DNA of 64,000 bases from a virus: the IMG/VR virus record IMGVR_UViG_3300032805_000004, positions 1-64,000 of that record, one strand, 5' to 3'. Positions 1 through 8,837 of the stretch are shown here, piece after piece; position 1 is the stretch's first letter; every line of letters starts with the position of its first letter. A program made the translations under genes and the position numbers. The notes beneath the pieces are model-generated. The model worked only from the letters and a program-made list of their open reading frames with translations, searched no databases and had not been told where the DNA came from.

Positions 1-143
1 GCGGTGGTGATCTGGGTGGCGCGGAACACGGCTTTGGCGGTGAGGAACTGGAAGTAGCTTGTGATCTGGCTGGTCAGGTTCGCGAACGTGTCGCCTTGGC
101 CGAGGGTGCCATGGGGTGCCGATCCGGCGATGAACGGGCTCAC
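1..143 (-). CDS. Partial tail-region protein, 3' end outside window
   Basis: A GTG start at 143 overlaps the TGA of the upstream minor tail gene (GTGA overlap), and the frame stays open for 47 codons to the window edge. The visible residues include a Gly-rich start and the segment FANLTSQITSYFQFL. No family is recognised. Its position at the downstream end of the tail operon suggests a tail or baseplate accessory protein, by context only. Confidence 0.5.
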   Translation of the reverse strand, partial: MSPFIAGSAPHGTLGQGDTFANLTSQITSYFQFLTAKAVFRATQITT

Positions 144-1417
144 GCCGCCAGCCAAAGGATGATCAGTTTTGAGGTGCCGGAGGCGGCGCCGCCGATGGTG
201 ATCCCCCCTACGGTGGTTGCGTTGCTGTAGCCGATCACTTCGACGTAGTCGGAGGCGGCGGCGCGGATCATCTGGCAGGCGATGGAAATGTGCCCGAGGA
301 CAGTGTTGGCTGCGGTTTCGGTGCTGCCCCACTGGGTGGTGCCGCCGTTGACACGCAGCCCGCACGCCCGGTCAGTGCCGGTTGTGTCGTTGAGGAAGTT
401 GACCTGGCCATAGACGAAGTAGAGACCAGCTTTGGGGAAGGTGTAGCGGGTGGTGCCGTTCCATCCGGACCAGTTGTCGACGGTGGCGACGTTGAACGGG
501 ACCGCGGTCCCGGCCGGGAACGTGGTCGACGCTAGCTGGACGCTGCTGTTCCGCTGGAGCCGGCAGATCGGCGGGTAGGTGAGGAAGTTGACCGTGTCCC
601 GCAGGTTGGTGTTCATGAACGCGCCGGTGATCTGCGTCGTGTCAGAGAACGCCGTGTTCGCGGGGACCGGCAGGGATGTGGACCAGGCCGGTGGGGCGGA
701 CGGCAGCGCCGCGTAGATGACGTTCAGTGTCGGGTACTGGCCTGCGGTGGTGTTCGTGTTGACGGAACCGGAGGTGGTCTGGAACCCGGCGAGGCTGACA
801 GTGTCACCGGTGGCCGGGTTGAGCGTTTGGAGCTCGACGACGGTTTCGAACGGCCGGAACGTCGCCTGGGTGGGGGTTTGCTGCCCGATCCAGGCGGTGG
901 CGACGTTGTTCTGGGTGACGGCGATCGTCGCGTTGTAGATGACACCTGTGCCGGTGGTGGTGGTGTTGTACGTCATCACCCCGATGCACAGGTACCAGCC
1001 GAGATAGTTGGCGTAGATGAGCTCCGGCTGGGCTGGGTTGCTGTGCATGGCGAGCGGGTCGAGCAGGTCGAAGTCTTCCGGCACGTAGTAGTAGGCGTTC
1101 TGGGGGATCGGCCAGATGCTGTGGAGCTGCCCGGAGTACATCGGCGGGTCGATCAGGAAAACGATGCTGTCGTCGGCGTCGTTTTGCAGGATCGTGGCGC
1201 TGATGGTTTCGACGCCGGTGAGGCTCCACGTTTTCAGGTTCGCGGGTGGCCCCGGGTAGGGCGGGTCGATGGGGTTCCGCGGCCCGTAATACGGCGACCC
1301 CGGGTCTGGGGGCGGTGGGGGGACCGGCGGCTGGTATGAGACTGCGGTGCCAGCGCCGGGTGTGCCTGCGGGGCCGGTGACCGCCCTGGCCGGTGCCCGC
1401 CGTTGGGTGATGCTCAT
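140..1417 (-). CDS. Minor tail protein with C1q-like C-terminal head
   Basis: 425 residues. The first 40 or so are Gly/Pro-rich, with a short collagen-like stretch and a run of prolines. A middle beta-rich domain (about 55-250) follows. The last 135 residues look like a C1q/TNF-type jelly roll, marked by the pattern YTFPKAGLYFVYGQVNF and a hydrophobic final strand. In phages such heads form trimers at the tip of fibres and bind receptors, so an adsorption role is inferred. The gene overlaps the upstream minor tail gene by four bases (start ATG at 1417, stop of the neighbour at 1414), which indicates translational coupling in the tail operon. Confidence 0.75.
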   Translation of the reverse strand: MSITQRRAPARAVTGPAGTPGAGTAVSYQPPVPPPPPDPGSPYYGPRNPIDPPYPGPPANLKTWSLTGVETISATILQNDADDSIVFLIDPPMYSGQLHSIWPIPQNAYYYVPEDFDLLDPLAMHSNPAQPELIYANYLGWYLCIGVMTYNTTTTGTGVIYNATIAVTQNNVATAWIGQQTPTQATFRPFETVVELQTLNPATGDTVSLAGFQTTSGSVNTNTTAGQYPTLNVIYAALPSAPPAWSTSLPVPANTAFSDTTQITGAFMNTNLRDTVNFLTYPPICRLQRNSSVQLASTTFPAGTAVPFNVATVDNWSGWNGTTRYTFPKAGLYFVYGQVNFLNDTTGTDRACGLRVNGGTTQWGSTETAANTVLGHISIACQMIRAAASDYVEVIGYSNATTVGGITIGGAASGTSKLIILWLAA

Positions 1418-4400
1418 TTCCCGAGGACCACTGTCCCGTTCGGGAACCCGTACGTGGCCGAGTTGGTGGAAAGCACATTCCCGGAGTAGGGGCTCAGGGT
1501 GAGCTGCACTGTCGCGGTCCCGGTCGCCCAGTCCAGGGTGCGTTTGATTTTGAGGATCAGGCAGGTGATTGTGATCTGCGGGGCTGCGCCGGTGACCGGG
1601 CGGCGGTGGAACAGCACTATGTCACCGATGTCGCCGTACAGCACCAGCGGCCATGCCGCCGTGGTCTTGGCGGCGTCGATGGTGACCTGCTCGACACGCA
1701 GGTGGGCGGTGCCGTTTGTTTCCACGATCCAGTTGACCAGGTTGGTGACTGCGTCCAGGTCGGCGAGGTAGACGGTGGGGGTGGCGGTGATCGTGCCGAA
1801 CCTGTTCTGTGACGCGGTGATGAATGGCAGCAGCTCGAGCGAGGGGGTGACCGCTGGGCCGTTCTGCTGGGTCGCGGTGACAGTGTTAGCGATCAGTGTC
1901 GGGTCGTAGCCGACGCGGGCATCCGGGAGGTAAGGGATCTCTCCCCCGGCTGTGTTTTCCCCCAGTACCCACTGCGGTGTTTCACCGTCGAATGCGCCGT
2001 ACGCCTCGTAGTTGAGGTTCCCGTCGCCTGCGATGTACAGCAGCCCGCCGTCGGAGTCGGTCATGTCCTGGATAGCGGCGGACGTTTGTTTCCCGGGGAT
2101 CTCGGTGGCGGCGGTGGTGTAGCTCTGCCCGTAGGTGTTGTCGGTGAAGTCGATGCATTTGGGCCCGTAGTAGCCGCCGGCTTGCAGGTAGCGGTGGACC
2201 CGGTCGGAGACCGAGTCGAAGGACGTGTTCTCGCCGGGGACCGTCGCGAGCGACGTGGAGGTGGCGGCGTACTGGTTGAGGAGCCGCTGGTGGGGGACGA
2301 GGTAGTCGAAGATCGCGATGTGGGCGAGTGTTCCCGTCCCGCCGCCGTTGAAGCAGAAACCGTTGTCGATGGAGTCAGCGAAACCGCCCCACGACATCCA
2401 CCCCCACGTCGACGCCAGGTTACATGTCCCCGACGAGGGGCTGTTCGTGAACCCGCCGGCGTCGGTGAGAATCTGCCACGTGGTGGGGGTGAGGTACAGG
2501 GTCAGCATCGTCCAGTCCTCACCGGCCCAGACGCTTGTGCCGATCTGGGTGTCTGTCTCGGCGCCGGTCGCCTGATCGTAGACGGCCATGTGCATCGTGC
2601 CGGGATTGGGCTGGGCGGAACCGGCGAGCCAGATCGCGGCCATCGGGGTTCCGGTGCGCCGGATACCGAGCAGCGTGTTGTTAGTAGGCTGCGAGTCCGC
2701 TGAGGCTGCGGCGTTGAACCAGAAACTGACAGTGATCCCGTTCGCCAGGGACTGCGGAGCCGACGGCTGGTAGAACAGGCAGTACCCGAACGTCTCGTCG
2801 CCGGAGGTGAAAGCCTGGTCACCGGCTTGCGGGTTCACCTGCGCTGGTGGGGAGAAGGTGAGGAAGTTCGGTGAGCCGGATTGCAGCGACGTCACAACGA
2901 ACGTGGTGGGTTCTTTCAGCTGCGCTGACGAGTTGAACAACTGGAAGTGGTCACCGACGTGGGCGTTCGAAGGGAACGCGTTAGTCGATGCGAGGAAATA
3001 GTTTCCGCCCGATGCGGCGGTGGCCACGAAATCCCACGGGGTTTCCAGGCCGGTCTGATCCCACGTCGACGCGCCCGCGATCAGGTCGTTGCCTGTGACA
3101 CCGAACGCGTAGCTGGCGGACCCAGGCCCGTAGCTGGCTTCCCTGACGAGAAGCTGGTCGGTGTTGGCGGGAGCCAGGTTCGCTGCGGCTGATGATCCGG
3201 CCGCGTCGTCACACGGCCAGTAGGCGAACGGGCCGTCGTTGAGGATCTCGGTTTGCCCGATGGGCCGCAGGACAGCGTTGAGGACCGACCACAGGTCGGT
3301 GAACACGGCCGCTGATTCTTGCCACCACGCCCCCGATGACCATTCCTGCGGCCACCGTTCGGTGAACCCGCAGAAACTGACCTGCGTCCGCCCGTTCCAG
3401 GTGGTGAGCAGCCGCACCGGAACGTAGGAGGTGACCTGTCCGACCTGGATCGGTGTCAAAGTACCGGACTGGGCGACGTTCCCGGCGGCCGATGCCGCAG
3501 CGGCGGCGGGGGTGAAGGTGACCAGGCCGGTGGTGGTGTTGACCTTGGTCACCTGGAACACAGCCGGTTGCAGCAGCGCCCCGGCGGAGGTGTAGAGCTG
3601 GAAGTAGTCGGTGACGGTGACTTTCCCGGCGTCAGCGACGGAGACGGGGATGGTGGTGGTGGTCCCGGTACCGGTCGCGGTGATCGCCCACGGCGGGCGG
3701 GGGGTGAACGCCCCGTCATGGTTGTCGATCAGGGCGTTGACTTCGGCGGCCTCAAGCTTGTCGAGTTCGTATTGGCCGCCGCGGGTTTCGTCCCAGGACA
3801 GGAGCCGCCCAGACATGTCGACCCAGATCCGCTGATCGGGTGGGGTGGCCTGCCCGGCGGGGCCGCCGGTGGTGGTGCCGAGCGCGGCTTGCAGCTGCAC
3901 CAGCGGCCAGTTCGCCGACAGCTGGGCCGGTGGCGGCTGGGCGACGGCGACGGCGGCGATGACTGCGGTGACGTCGATCGCCCCTGTCCCGGCCGGGTTG
4001 GCCGGTTTCCATGTCGCCGATGTCGCGCCGGAGGTGACCTGGGAGGCGATACCGGCTTCGAGGTCGAGCCCGTACCCGCCGCCGCCGTGATCAACTGAGG
4101 TGTTGCCGTTGATCCAGCCTGCGCCGGTGAGGCTGATCGGCTGGGTGTAGGTGTCGTTGTCGTAGGCCCCGGCGGTGATGACCAGGCTCGACTGGGCGAG
4201 GGCGCCGAGGGACACGGTGGTCCCGGCCGAGGCTGATGTGCCGGTCGCGGTCGCATATCCGGTGACCAGGAACCCGTTGGCGAGGCCGGAGAACTCCTGC
4301 ACATAGAGCCCGCGGACGGTTGCCCCCGCCGACGGTGCCACATACACGACGCTCGCTGGGCGGGCCGCCGGGGCCGCCCACAGGCCGACCGAGCAGAGAC

Positions 4401-4638
4401 TCGTCTGGAGCGCCGGGCCGAGCGGGTACCACAGATTGTGCGCATCATCACCGATCGACACGGTTCCCGGCTGGGCGAGGTTCATCGACGTCCACGACGC
4501 GGCGGCGATCAGCCAGTTCCCGTCGTTGTTGCCGATGACCACGGTCTGGTTGACCAGCGACGGCGACGGGAACGTGAACCCGGACACCCCGGCGGGGACA
4601 TATACCCCGGACCATGTGTTGACCAGTGCGACGGGCAT
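1414..4638 (-). CDS. Large minor tail protein with LamG-like domain
   Basis: 1074 residues, directly after the tape measure gene, where siphoviruses encode distal tail and tail-associated proteins. The N-terminal 220 residues are a beta-rich domain. Around 275-320 comes a segment of the type WVDMSGRLLSWDETRGG, recurrent in actinophage minor tail proteins. Residues about 470-800 look like a concanavalin/LamG fold (YWPCDDAAGSSAAANL, then ITVSFWFN). The C-terminal 200 residues are a conserved minor-tail module. Predicted to form the tail tip hub and contact the cell surface. A distal-tail versus Tal-like assignment cannot be decided from sequence alone. Confidence 0.8.
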   Translation of the reverse strand: MPVALVNTWSGVYVPAGVSGFTFPSPSLVNQTVVIGNNDGNWLIAAASWTSMNLAQPGTVSIGDDAHNLWYPLGPALQTSLCSVGLWAAPAARPASVVYVAPSAGATVRGLYVQEFSGLANGFLVTGYATATGTSASAGTTVSLGALAQSSLVITAGAYDNDTYTQPISLTGAGWINGNTSVDHGGGGYGLDLEAGIASQVTSGATSATWKPANPAGTGAIDVTAVIAAVAVAQPPPAQLSANWPLVQLQAALGTTTGGPAGQATPPDQRIWVDMSGRLLSWDETRGGQYELDKLEAAEVNALIDNHDGAFTPRPPWAITATGTGTTTTIPVSVADAGKVTVTDYFQLYTSAGALLQPAVFQVTKVNTTTGLVTFTPAAAAASAAGNVAQSGTLTPIQVGQVTSYVPVRLLTTWNGRTQVSFCGFTERWPQEWSSGAWWQESAAVFTDLWSVLNAVLRPIGQTEILNDGPFAYWPCDDAAGSSAAANLAPANTDQLLVREASYGPGSASYAFGVTGNDLIAGASTWDQTGLETPWDFVATAASGGNYFLASTNAFPSNAHVGDHFQLFNSSAQLKEPTTFVVTSLQSGSPNFLTFSPPAQVNPQAGDQAFTSGDETFGYCLFYQPSAPQSLANGITVSFWFNAAASADSQPTNNTLLGIRRTGTPMAAIWLAGSAQPNPGTMHMAVYDQATGAETDTQIGTSVWAGEDWTMLTLYLTPTTWQILTDAGGFTNSPSSGTCNLASTWGWMSWGGFADSIDNGFCFNGGGTGTLAHIAIFDYLVPHQRLLNQYAATSTSLATVPGENTSFDSVSDRVHRYLQAGGYYGPKCIDFTDNTYGQSYTTAATEIPGKQTSAAIQDMTDSDGGLLYIAGDGNLNYEAYGAFDGETPQWVLGENTAGGEIPYLPDARVGYDPTLIANTVTATQQNGPAVTPSLELLPFITASQNRFGTITATPTVYLADLDAVTNLVNWIVETNGTAHLRVEQVTIDAAKTTAAWPLVLYGDIGDIVLFHRRPVTGAAPQITITCLILKIKRTLDWATGTATVQLTLSPYSGNVLSTNSATYGFPNGTVVLGK

Positions 4639-7600
4639 TCAGGACTGCCGTCCGGCGAGGAACCACCCATTCCCCGGGTTACGCCGCGTGTAGCGGAGAA
4701 CGCCTTGCTGGGCGATCTGCCGGAGCGTGGTCTCGGCGACAACACTGCCCTGGATATTGAAGTTCTGGATCACGTTCCCCCCGCCGCCGCTGGTGGCGTA
4801 GCCGGTGGCGGATCCGAGGCCGGGGAACGCTGACACGTTGGTGCCGGTGAACCGGTTCACCAGGCCCGGGGTCACCGCGAACGAGGTTTGCAGGTCACGG
4901 CCGAACCGGCGCATGAAATCGTGCGCCTCATGCTCCCGGTATCGCATGCCGTTGACCAGGCCCTGGATAATGTATTCGCCCTGCTGGTGGAACTTCTTAG
5001 ACGGCGAGATGGATGCGATCGCATTCGCGAACGTGCTGACGACACTATTAGCGACCTGAGTGACGTAGTTAAACAGCCCGGTGGCCGCGCTGGAAATCCC
5101 GTTAATCAGCCCGTTTATGATATTGGTGCCGATGTTTACCATTTGTGCCGGCAGGTTAGCGAAGGCGTTGACGATCTGGCCCGGGATGCCCTGGAACCAC
5201 GATACGAAGCTGTTCCAGGCGGATTCGGCGTTGGAACTGATGCTGTTCCAGATCCCGGACAGGTACGATACGAGACCGTTCCACTGCGATTCCGCGACAG
5301 TGACAAGCCCCGTCACAGCGTTAGTGATGAAATTGGTGAAGCTGTTCCACGCGGACGTCGCATCCGACTGGATCGTGTTCCAGATCCCGGACAGGTACGA
5401 TACGAGACCGTTCCACTGCGATTCCGCGACAGTGACAAGCCCCGTCACAGCGTTAGTGATGAAATTGGTGAAGCTGTTCCACGCGGACGTCGCATCCGAC
5501 TGGATCGTGTTCCAGATCCCGGACAGGTACGATACGAGACCGTTCCAGATGGCCTCGGCAGCGGACACGACTTGCTCAAACGCCTGCGGCATGCCCAGGA
5601 TGGCTGAGGTGAGGAAACTGACGACAGTATTCCACGCGGCCTCGATCAGCTGACCCGCCAGCTGGATAGCGCCTACAACATCGTTCCAGATGCCCTTCCA
5701 GAAGTCGCGGAACGCAGCGCATTTCACCCACAAGATCACGAACGCGGCAACCAGGCCAACAATCAACAGGATGACCGCCCCGATCGGGTTGGCGTCCATC
5801 GCAGCGTCAAGGAGCCACTGCGCCGCAGTTGCCGCCTTTTGCGCGATCTCCAGATCCTTGAACGCCTGCACAGCACCCCGGATCATCGCAGGAATGCCGA
5901 CAATAAATGTGAACGCGCTGCTGATCCCCGAAGCAGCAGTCGTAACGAGACCTATGGCCAACTGTAGCCCTTTGAACGCAGCGACCGCAGACAGGATATC
6001 GACAGCGATACGGCTGACGATCGGGTTCGACAGGACCGCGATGAACGCCTGGATCAGCGGATTGATCGCGTTCAGGAGCCCTGGGATCATTTTGAGCGCC
6101 GAAATGAACGGCGAGTTCGGTGTGAGGAAATTCTCGATGATCGGCTTGGCGGCCTGGAGAATAGCGATGAGGTCTTTACCGAGGATCTGTATTATCTGCG
6201 TGACGACCGGAGTGATTGATTGGAACGCTGCCCCTATGTCTGTGATCAGCGCTGTGGCAAGTTGTGACAAGGATGGCAGCAAAGGCGTAATCGCCTGGCC
6301 AAGGGCGAGCATCAACTGGCCAAGGACCTTGAATGCGGCCACTAGCGGCCCTGTCAGTGCCTTGACGAGTTCATTAAAAAAGTTGATCAACGGTGTGGCT
6401 ACCGGGGCAAGAGCCGTGGTCAGCTGCACGAACAAGTTAATCAGCGACCCGGTGAGTTGCCCGATCGCGGGCAACGCCACCTGCGCCAGCTGGCCAAGCT
6501 GATGAATGAAGTCGATAATCTGTGGCGTGTGCTGCTGGATCACCGTCATCATCTGATCCAGCGCGTTACCCGCGATAATCGCCAGCCCTTGCACCGACGG
6601 CAGGATGGTCCGCAGTACGTCGAGGCCCTTGTTGAAGATAGACAAGATGTCGGGCTGGAGAGCCTTCGCCAGGTTGTTGAACTCTTTCTCGAATCCCTGG
6701 ATCGCGGTGATGACCTGCTGCTGCTCGGGTGGTATCGACGCCCAGTCCGCTTTGATCTGCGCTAGCGCCTTGTTCTTCGCCGACGCGGTGGCAGCGGTGT
6801 CATATTTTTGCTGGGCATCGGACATCATCTGCATGTTCTTGACGACACCCATGATCGTCGGCGCTGCCATCGCGCCGAACGCAGCCACGCCGCCGCTAGC
6901 CCCGATGAACGCCGGCGCGAGCGGCACCGCCGCTGCGACCGCTGCGGCGATCGGGCCGATCAGGCCGGCGAAAGACGTTGTGGCCTTGATCGTGGATCCG
7001 CCCATCAGATCCATCAACGTCGATGACTCCTGCGACTTGTCACCGACATCCTTCAGGGCATCGCTGGCGACATTTGAGCTGCTGCGGACATGGTCGAGCT
7101 TGGTAGCCGCCTCATCCCCGACGTTGCCGAGCGCGCTGAGTTTGCTGTCCGCGTCGCTGGTGTCGACCGTGATGTGGATCGTCTTGTCAGACAGTGCAGC
7201 CTCTTCGGCCTTCACCTGATCAAGTTTCGCGGTGACATCACTGACGTCGGCGGTCACCTTAATATTGGCGGCCGTACCGGCGACCTTGTCCGCCTCGGCC
7301 TGCACCGTCGCGAACTTCGCGTCCGCGTCAGTGATATCTGCGGTCACCTTGATCGTGTCCGCCGTACTGGCGACCTTGTCGGCCTCGGCCTGCACCGTCT
7401 GAAGTTTCGCATCTGCATCGGAGATGTCGCCGGTGACCTTAATACTGTCTGTCGTTCCGGCGAGCTTGTCCGCCTGCGCCTGCACTTCCTGCAACTTCGT
7501 ATCCGCGTCAGTGACATCCGCCGTCGCTTTGACGTTGACGTCTTTGACCCGGTCCTGCGCATCCGCCAGCTGGTTCGTTTTGTCGATCATTTCGTCGATC

Positions 7601-7665
7601 GGCGGGATGTACGCAGCAGAATCCGCGATGAACTGGGCTACCGCAGGCGGGAGCTCATCTGCCAC
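4639..7665 (-). CDS. Tape measure protein
   Basis: 1008 residues, immediately upstream of the minor tail genes. Residues about 40-180 are four to five imperfect repeats of about 35 residues (DADAKLQTVQAEADKV type), which are predicted coiled coils. About 225-300 is very hydrophobic (GLIGPIAAAVAAAVPLAPAF). Residues 600-660 hold further hydrophobic helices. Next come the Trp-containing repeats WNGLVSYLSGIW, then a C-terminal domain. Length, helical content, hydrophobic patches and position all fit a tape measure, which sets tail length and is ejected into the cell. No lysozyme or peptidase motif was recognised. Confidence 0.92.
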   Translation of the reverse strand: MADELPPAVAQFIADSAAYIPPIDEMIDKTNQLADAQDRVKDVNVKATADVTDADTKLQEVQAQADKLAGTTDSIKVTGDISDADAKLQTVQAEADKVASTADTIKVTADITDADAKFATVQAEADKVAGTAANIKVTADVSDVTAKLDQVKAEEAALSDKTIHITVDTSDADSKLSALGNVGDEAATKLDHVRSSSNVASDALKDVGDKSQESSTLMDLMGGSTIKATTSFAGLIGPIAAAVAAAVPLAPAFIGASGGVAAFGAMAAPTIMGVVKNMQMMSDAQQKYDTAATASAKNKALAQIKADWASIPPEQQQVITAIQGFEKEFNNLAKALQPDILSIFNKGLDVLRTILPSVQGLAIIAGNALDQMMTVIQQHTPQIIDFIHQLGQLAQVALPAIGQLTGSLINLFVQLTTALAPVATPLINFFNELVKALTGPLVAAFKVLGQLMLALGQAITPLLPSLSQLATALITDIGAAFQSITPVVTQIIQILGKDLIAILQAAKPIIENFLTPNSPFISALKMIPGLLNAINPLIQAFIAVLSNPIVSRIAVDILSAVAAFKGLQLAIGLVTTAASGISSAFTFIVGIPAMIRGAVQAFKDLEIAQKAATAAQWLLDAAMDANPIGAVILLIVGLVAAFVILWVKCAAFRDFWKGIWNDVVGAIQLAGQLIEAAWNTVVSFLTSAILGMPQAFEQVVSAAEAIWNGLVSYLSGIWNTIQSDATSAWNSFTNFITNAVTGLVTVAESQWNGLVSYLSGIWNTIQSDATSAWNSFTNFITNAVTGLVTVAESQWNGLVSYLSGIWNSISSNAESAWNSFVSWFQGIPGQIVNAFANLPAQMVNIGTNIINGLINGISSAATGLFNYVTQVANSVVSTFANAIASISPSKKFHQQGEYIIQGLVNGMRYREHEAHDFMRRFGRDLQTSFAVTPGLVNRFTGTNVSAFPGLGSATGYATSGGGGNVIQNFNIQGSVVAETTLRQIAQQGVLRYTRRNPGNGWFLAGRQS
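5249..5547 (-). repeat. 132-bp direct repeats inside tape measure gene
   Basis: The block starting at gatcccggacaggtacgata recurs at 5251, 5383 and 5515, an exact 132-bp period (44 codons). The first two units appear identical base for base and the third is partial. In protein they give two copies of the WNGLVSYLSGIWN unit plus a third degenerate one. Because identity is at the DNA level, this is a recent in-frame tandem duplication that would lengthen the tape measure by 44 residues per unit. Confidence 0.9.
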
Positions 7666-7686
7666 GGCTCACACCCCCGCCCTGGG

Positions 7687-8124
7687 TCATGCGCCGTAAA
7701 CCGACTGCTGGAACGCCTCCACAGCCTTATTCCGCAGACTCCCATCCGCCACGATCAAATCCAGCGCGGGCCGCAGATACGGCCGCGGCGGCAGATGTGT
7801 CTTATGCCCCCGCCCGGCGTTCCCCCCGAGCTCGTGGATACGCGCGTACACCGTCGTTGCCCCGACCTGCGTCTGCCAGCGTGTCCCGGCCCCGGTGACC
7901 GGGTCCGCGCGCACCGAACGCCGCAGATCACCGCCGACCATCGCCGGTGGCATACCCGGCTGCGACGGCGTCGGCGTCCCCTTCACATGCGACGACAAAC
8001 CCAGTTGGAGCATGGTGGCGCGGACCATCACCGCACCCATCGCGTCCGCCGCCGCCCGGCACCCATCCGGCGCCTTATCCTTCATCCCCTGCAGCCGGAT
8101 CGCGATCTCGCGCACGTCACCCAT
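7687..8124 (-). CDS. HK97 gp10-like tail completion/minor tail protein
   Basis: 145 residues from the ATG at 8124, which overlaps the end of the tail-chaperone fusion gene. This start is preferred over a longer in-frame extension that would run back through that gene. Features seen are the helical start MGDVREIAIRLQ, the central GGDLRRSVRA, and the C-terminal YARIHELGG...PPRPYLRPAL. This pattern is typical of the HK97 gp10/phage virion morphogenesis family, which acts at the head-tail or tail-terminator joint. Its location between the chaperones and the tape measure gene is unusual, because this family normally sits before the tail tube gene. Confidence 0.75.
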   Translation of the reverse strand: MGDVREIAIRLQGMKDKAPDGCRAAADAMGAVMVRATMLQLGLSSHVKGTPTPSQPGMPPAMVGGDLRRSVRADPVTGAGTRWQTQVGATTVYARIHELGGNAGRGHKTHLPPRPYLRPALDLIVADGSLRNKAVEAFQQSVYGA

Positions 8125-8751
8125 GCATGCCTCCCGTGAACCGCGCCCGGCCCGGATCCGGCGGCGGCTCATAGTGCCGCGCCGACGACTCCGACGCCCG
8201 CTTCACCGCCCGATCCCAGCCCGCAGCCATGTCCGGTAGCAGCTCAGCGAAATCAAGCGGCAGGTTGTCGTACTGCTCCGGCGTCCAGTGGTAGCGTTCC
8301 GCGACCAGGAACCACTCCACATACCGCTGCTCCGCCGGGCACGACGTACCGGGACGGCCTAGGAAGTAGTCGGTGAAACGCTGCCGGAGATAACCCGCAC
8401 TTTTGGGCCCTCCCCGTTGTCTCCGCTTTTGATGCCCATGACCCGGTTGTAGATCGGCTCGATCGCGTCGGCCAGCGCCTCAATATCGTCCAGCGGCAGC
8501 GAGTTGATCAGGCCGATCGGGTCGACCACCATCGACGGCACCGGCTGCCCGATATCCCACGACACGATCAGCCGGGTCAGCAGCGCATACTTCACCTGAT
8601 CCGTCATCGACGCCGACAGCACCCGCGTGCCGTCGTCCTGCACTTCGACTTTGATGGCCTCGTTCGCGGCGTACTTGTCCCCGGCGAGGACCTGGTCCCG
8701 CAAGTCGGCCTCGTGGCCGGACGGCAGCGCAACCTTCACGAGCGGCTCCAA
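8117..8751 (-). CDS. Tail assembly chaperone GT, -1 frameshift fusion
   Basis: Predicted 211-residue product: 117 codons of G read through the AAA at 8403-8401, a one-base slip back, then 94 codons from 8401 to the TGA at 8117. The shifted frame reads SAGYLRQRFTDYF, then joins the segment VEWFLVAERYHWTPEQY. This second segment is also open from a GTG at 8320, but no strong ribosome site was seen for it. The frame relation (extension in the -1 frame) and the slippery site agree. The T domain normally recruits tail tube subunits to the chaperone-coated tape measure. Confidence 0.85.
8359..8751 (-). CDS. Tail assembly chaperone G
   Basis: 130 residues, acidic and helical, between the tail tube and tape measure genes, exactly where siphoviruses encode the G/GT chaperones. 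Residues 1-20 carry LVKVALPSGHEADLRDQ and the rest is helical. Near the C-terminus the codons GGC CCA AAA GTG contain an in-frame slippery heptamer, so most ribosomes should end at the TAG at 8359 while a fraction shift into the GT extension. The G form is thought to coat the tape measure during tail assembly. The tail tube gene lies upstream, separated by an opposite-strand HNH gene. Confidence 0.85.
   Translation of the reverse strand: MEPLVKVALPSGHEADLRDQVLAGDKYAANEAIKVEVQDDGTRVLSASMTDQVKYALLTRLIVSWDIGQPVPSMVVDPIGLINSLPLDDIEALADAIEPIYNRVMGIKSGDNGEGPKVRVISGSVSPTTS
8401..8407 (-). promoter_or_regulatory. Slippery heptamer CCCAAAA for -1 frameshift
   Basis: On the minus strand the codons are GG-C CCA AAA-GTG, a perfect X XXY YYZ heptamer in the G frame. 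Slippage gives CCC AAA and moves translation into the only downstream open frame that reaches the next gene. The G stop codon is 40 bases downstream. Confidence 0.88.
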
Positions 8752-8762
8752 ATCTGTTTCGG

Positions 8763-8813
8763 TAGAATCTTGGTACGCGAAAGCTCCGGCACCTGCGGTA
8801 ACAGGCCCGGAGC
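8763..8813 (+). promoter_or_regulatory. -10-like box and hairpin upstream of HNH gene
   Basis: TAGAAT at 8763-8768 is followed by an inverted repeat (GCTCCGG...CCGGAGC, 8783-8813) before the ribosome site and ATG of the HNH gene. The AT-rich hexamer stands out in GC-rich surroundings. No good -35 is visible. The hairpin has no T-run, so it is not a clear terminator. Confidence 0.35.
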
Positions 8814-8837
8814 GCGGCCGACTAACGAGGAGTCGAC

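Noticed and set aside
5245-5551. Repeats considered as a CRISPR array
   Set aside because: Units are 132 bp, contiguous and in frame inside the tape measure gene; there are no spacers.
7090-8139. Long rightward ORF (349 codons) opposite the tape measure and gp10-like genes
   Set aside because: It is antisense to well-supported genes and has Arg/Asp-rich content without motifs. In GC-rich DNA such frames stay open by chance.
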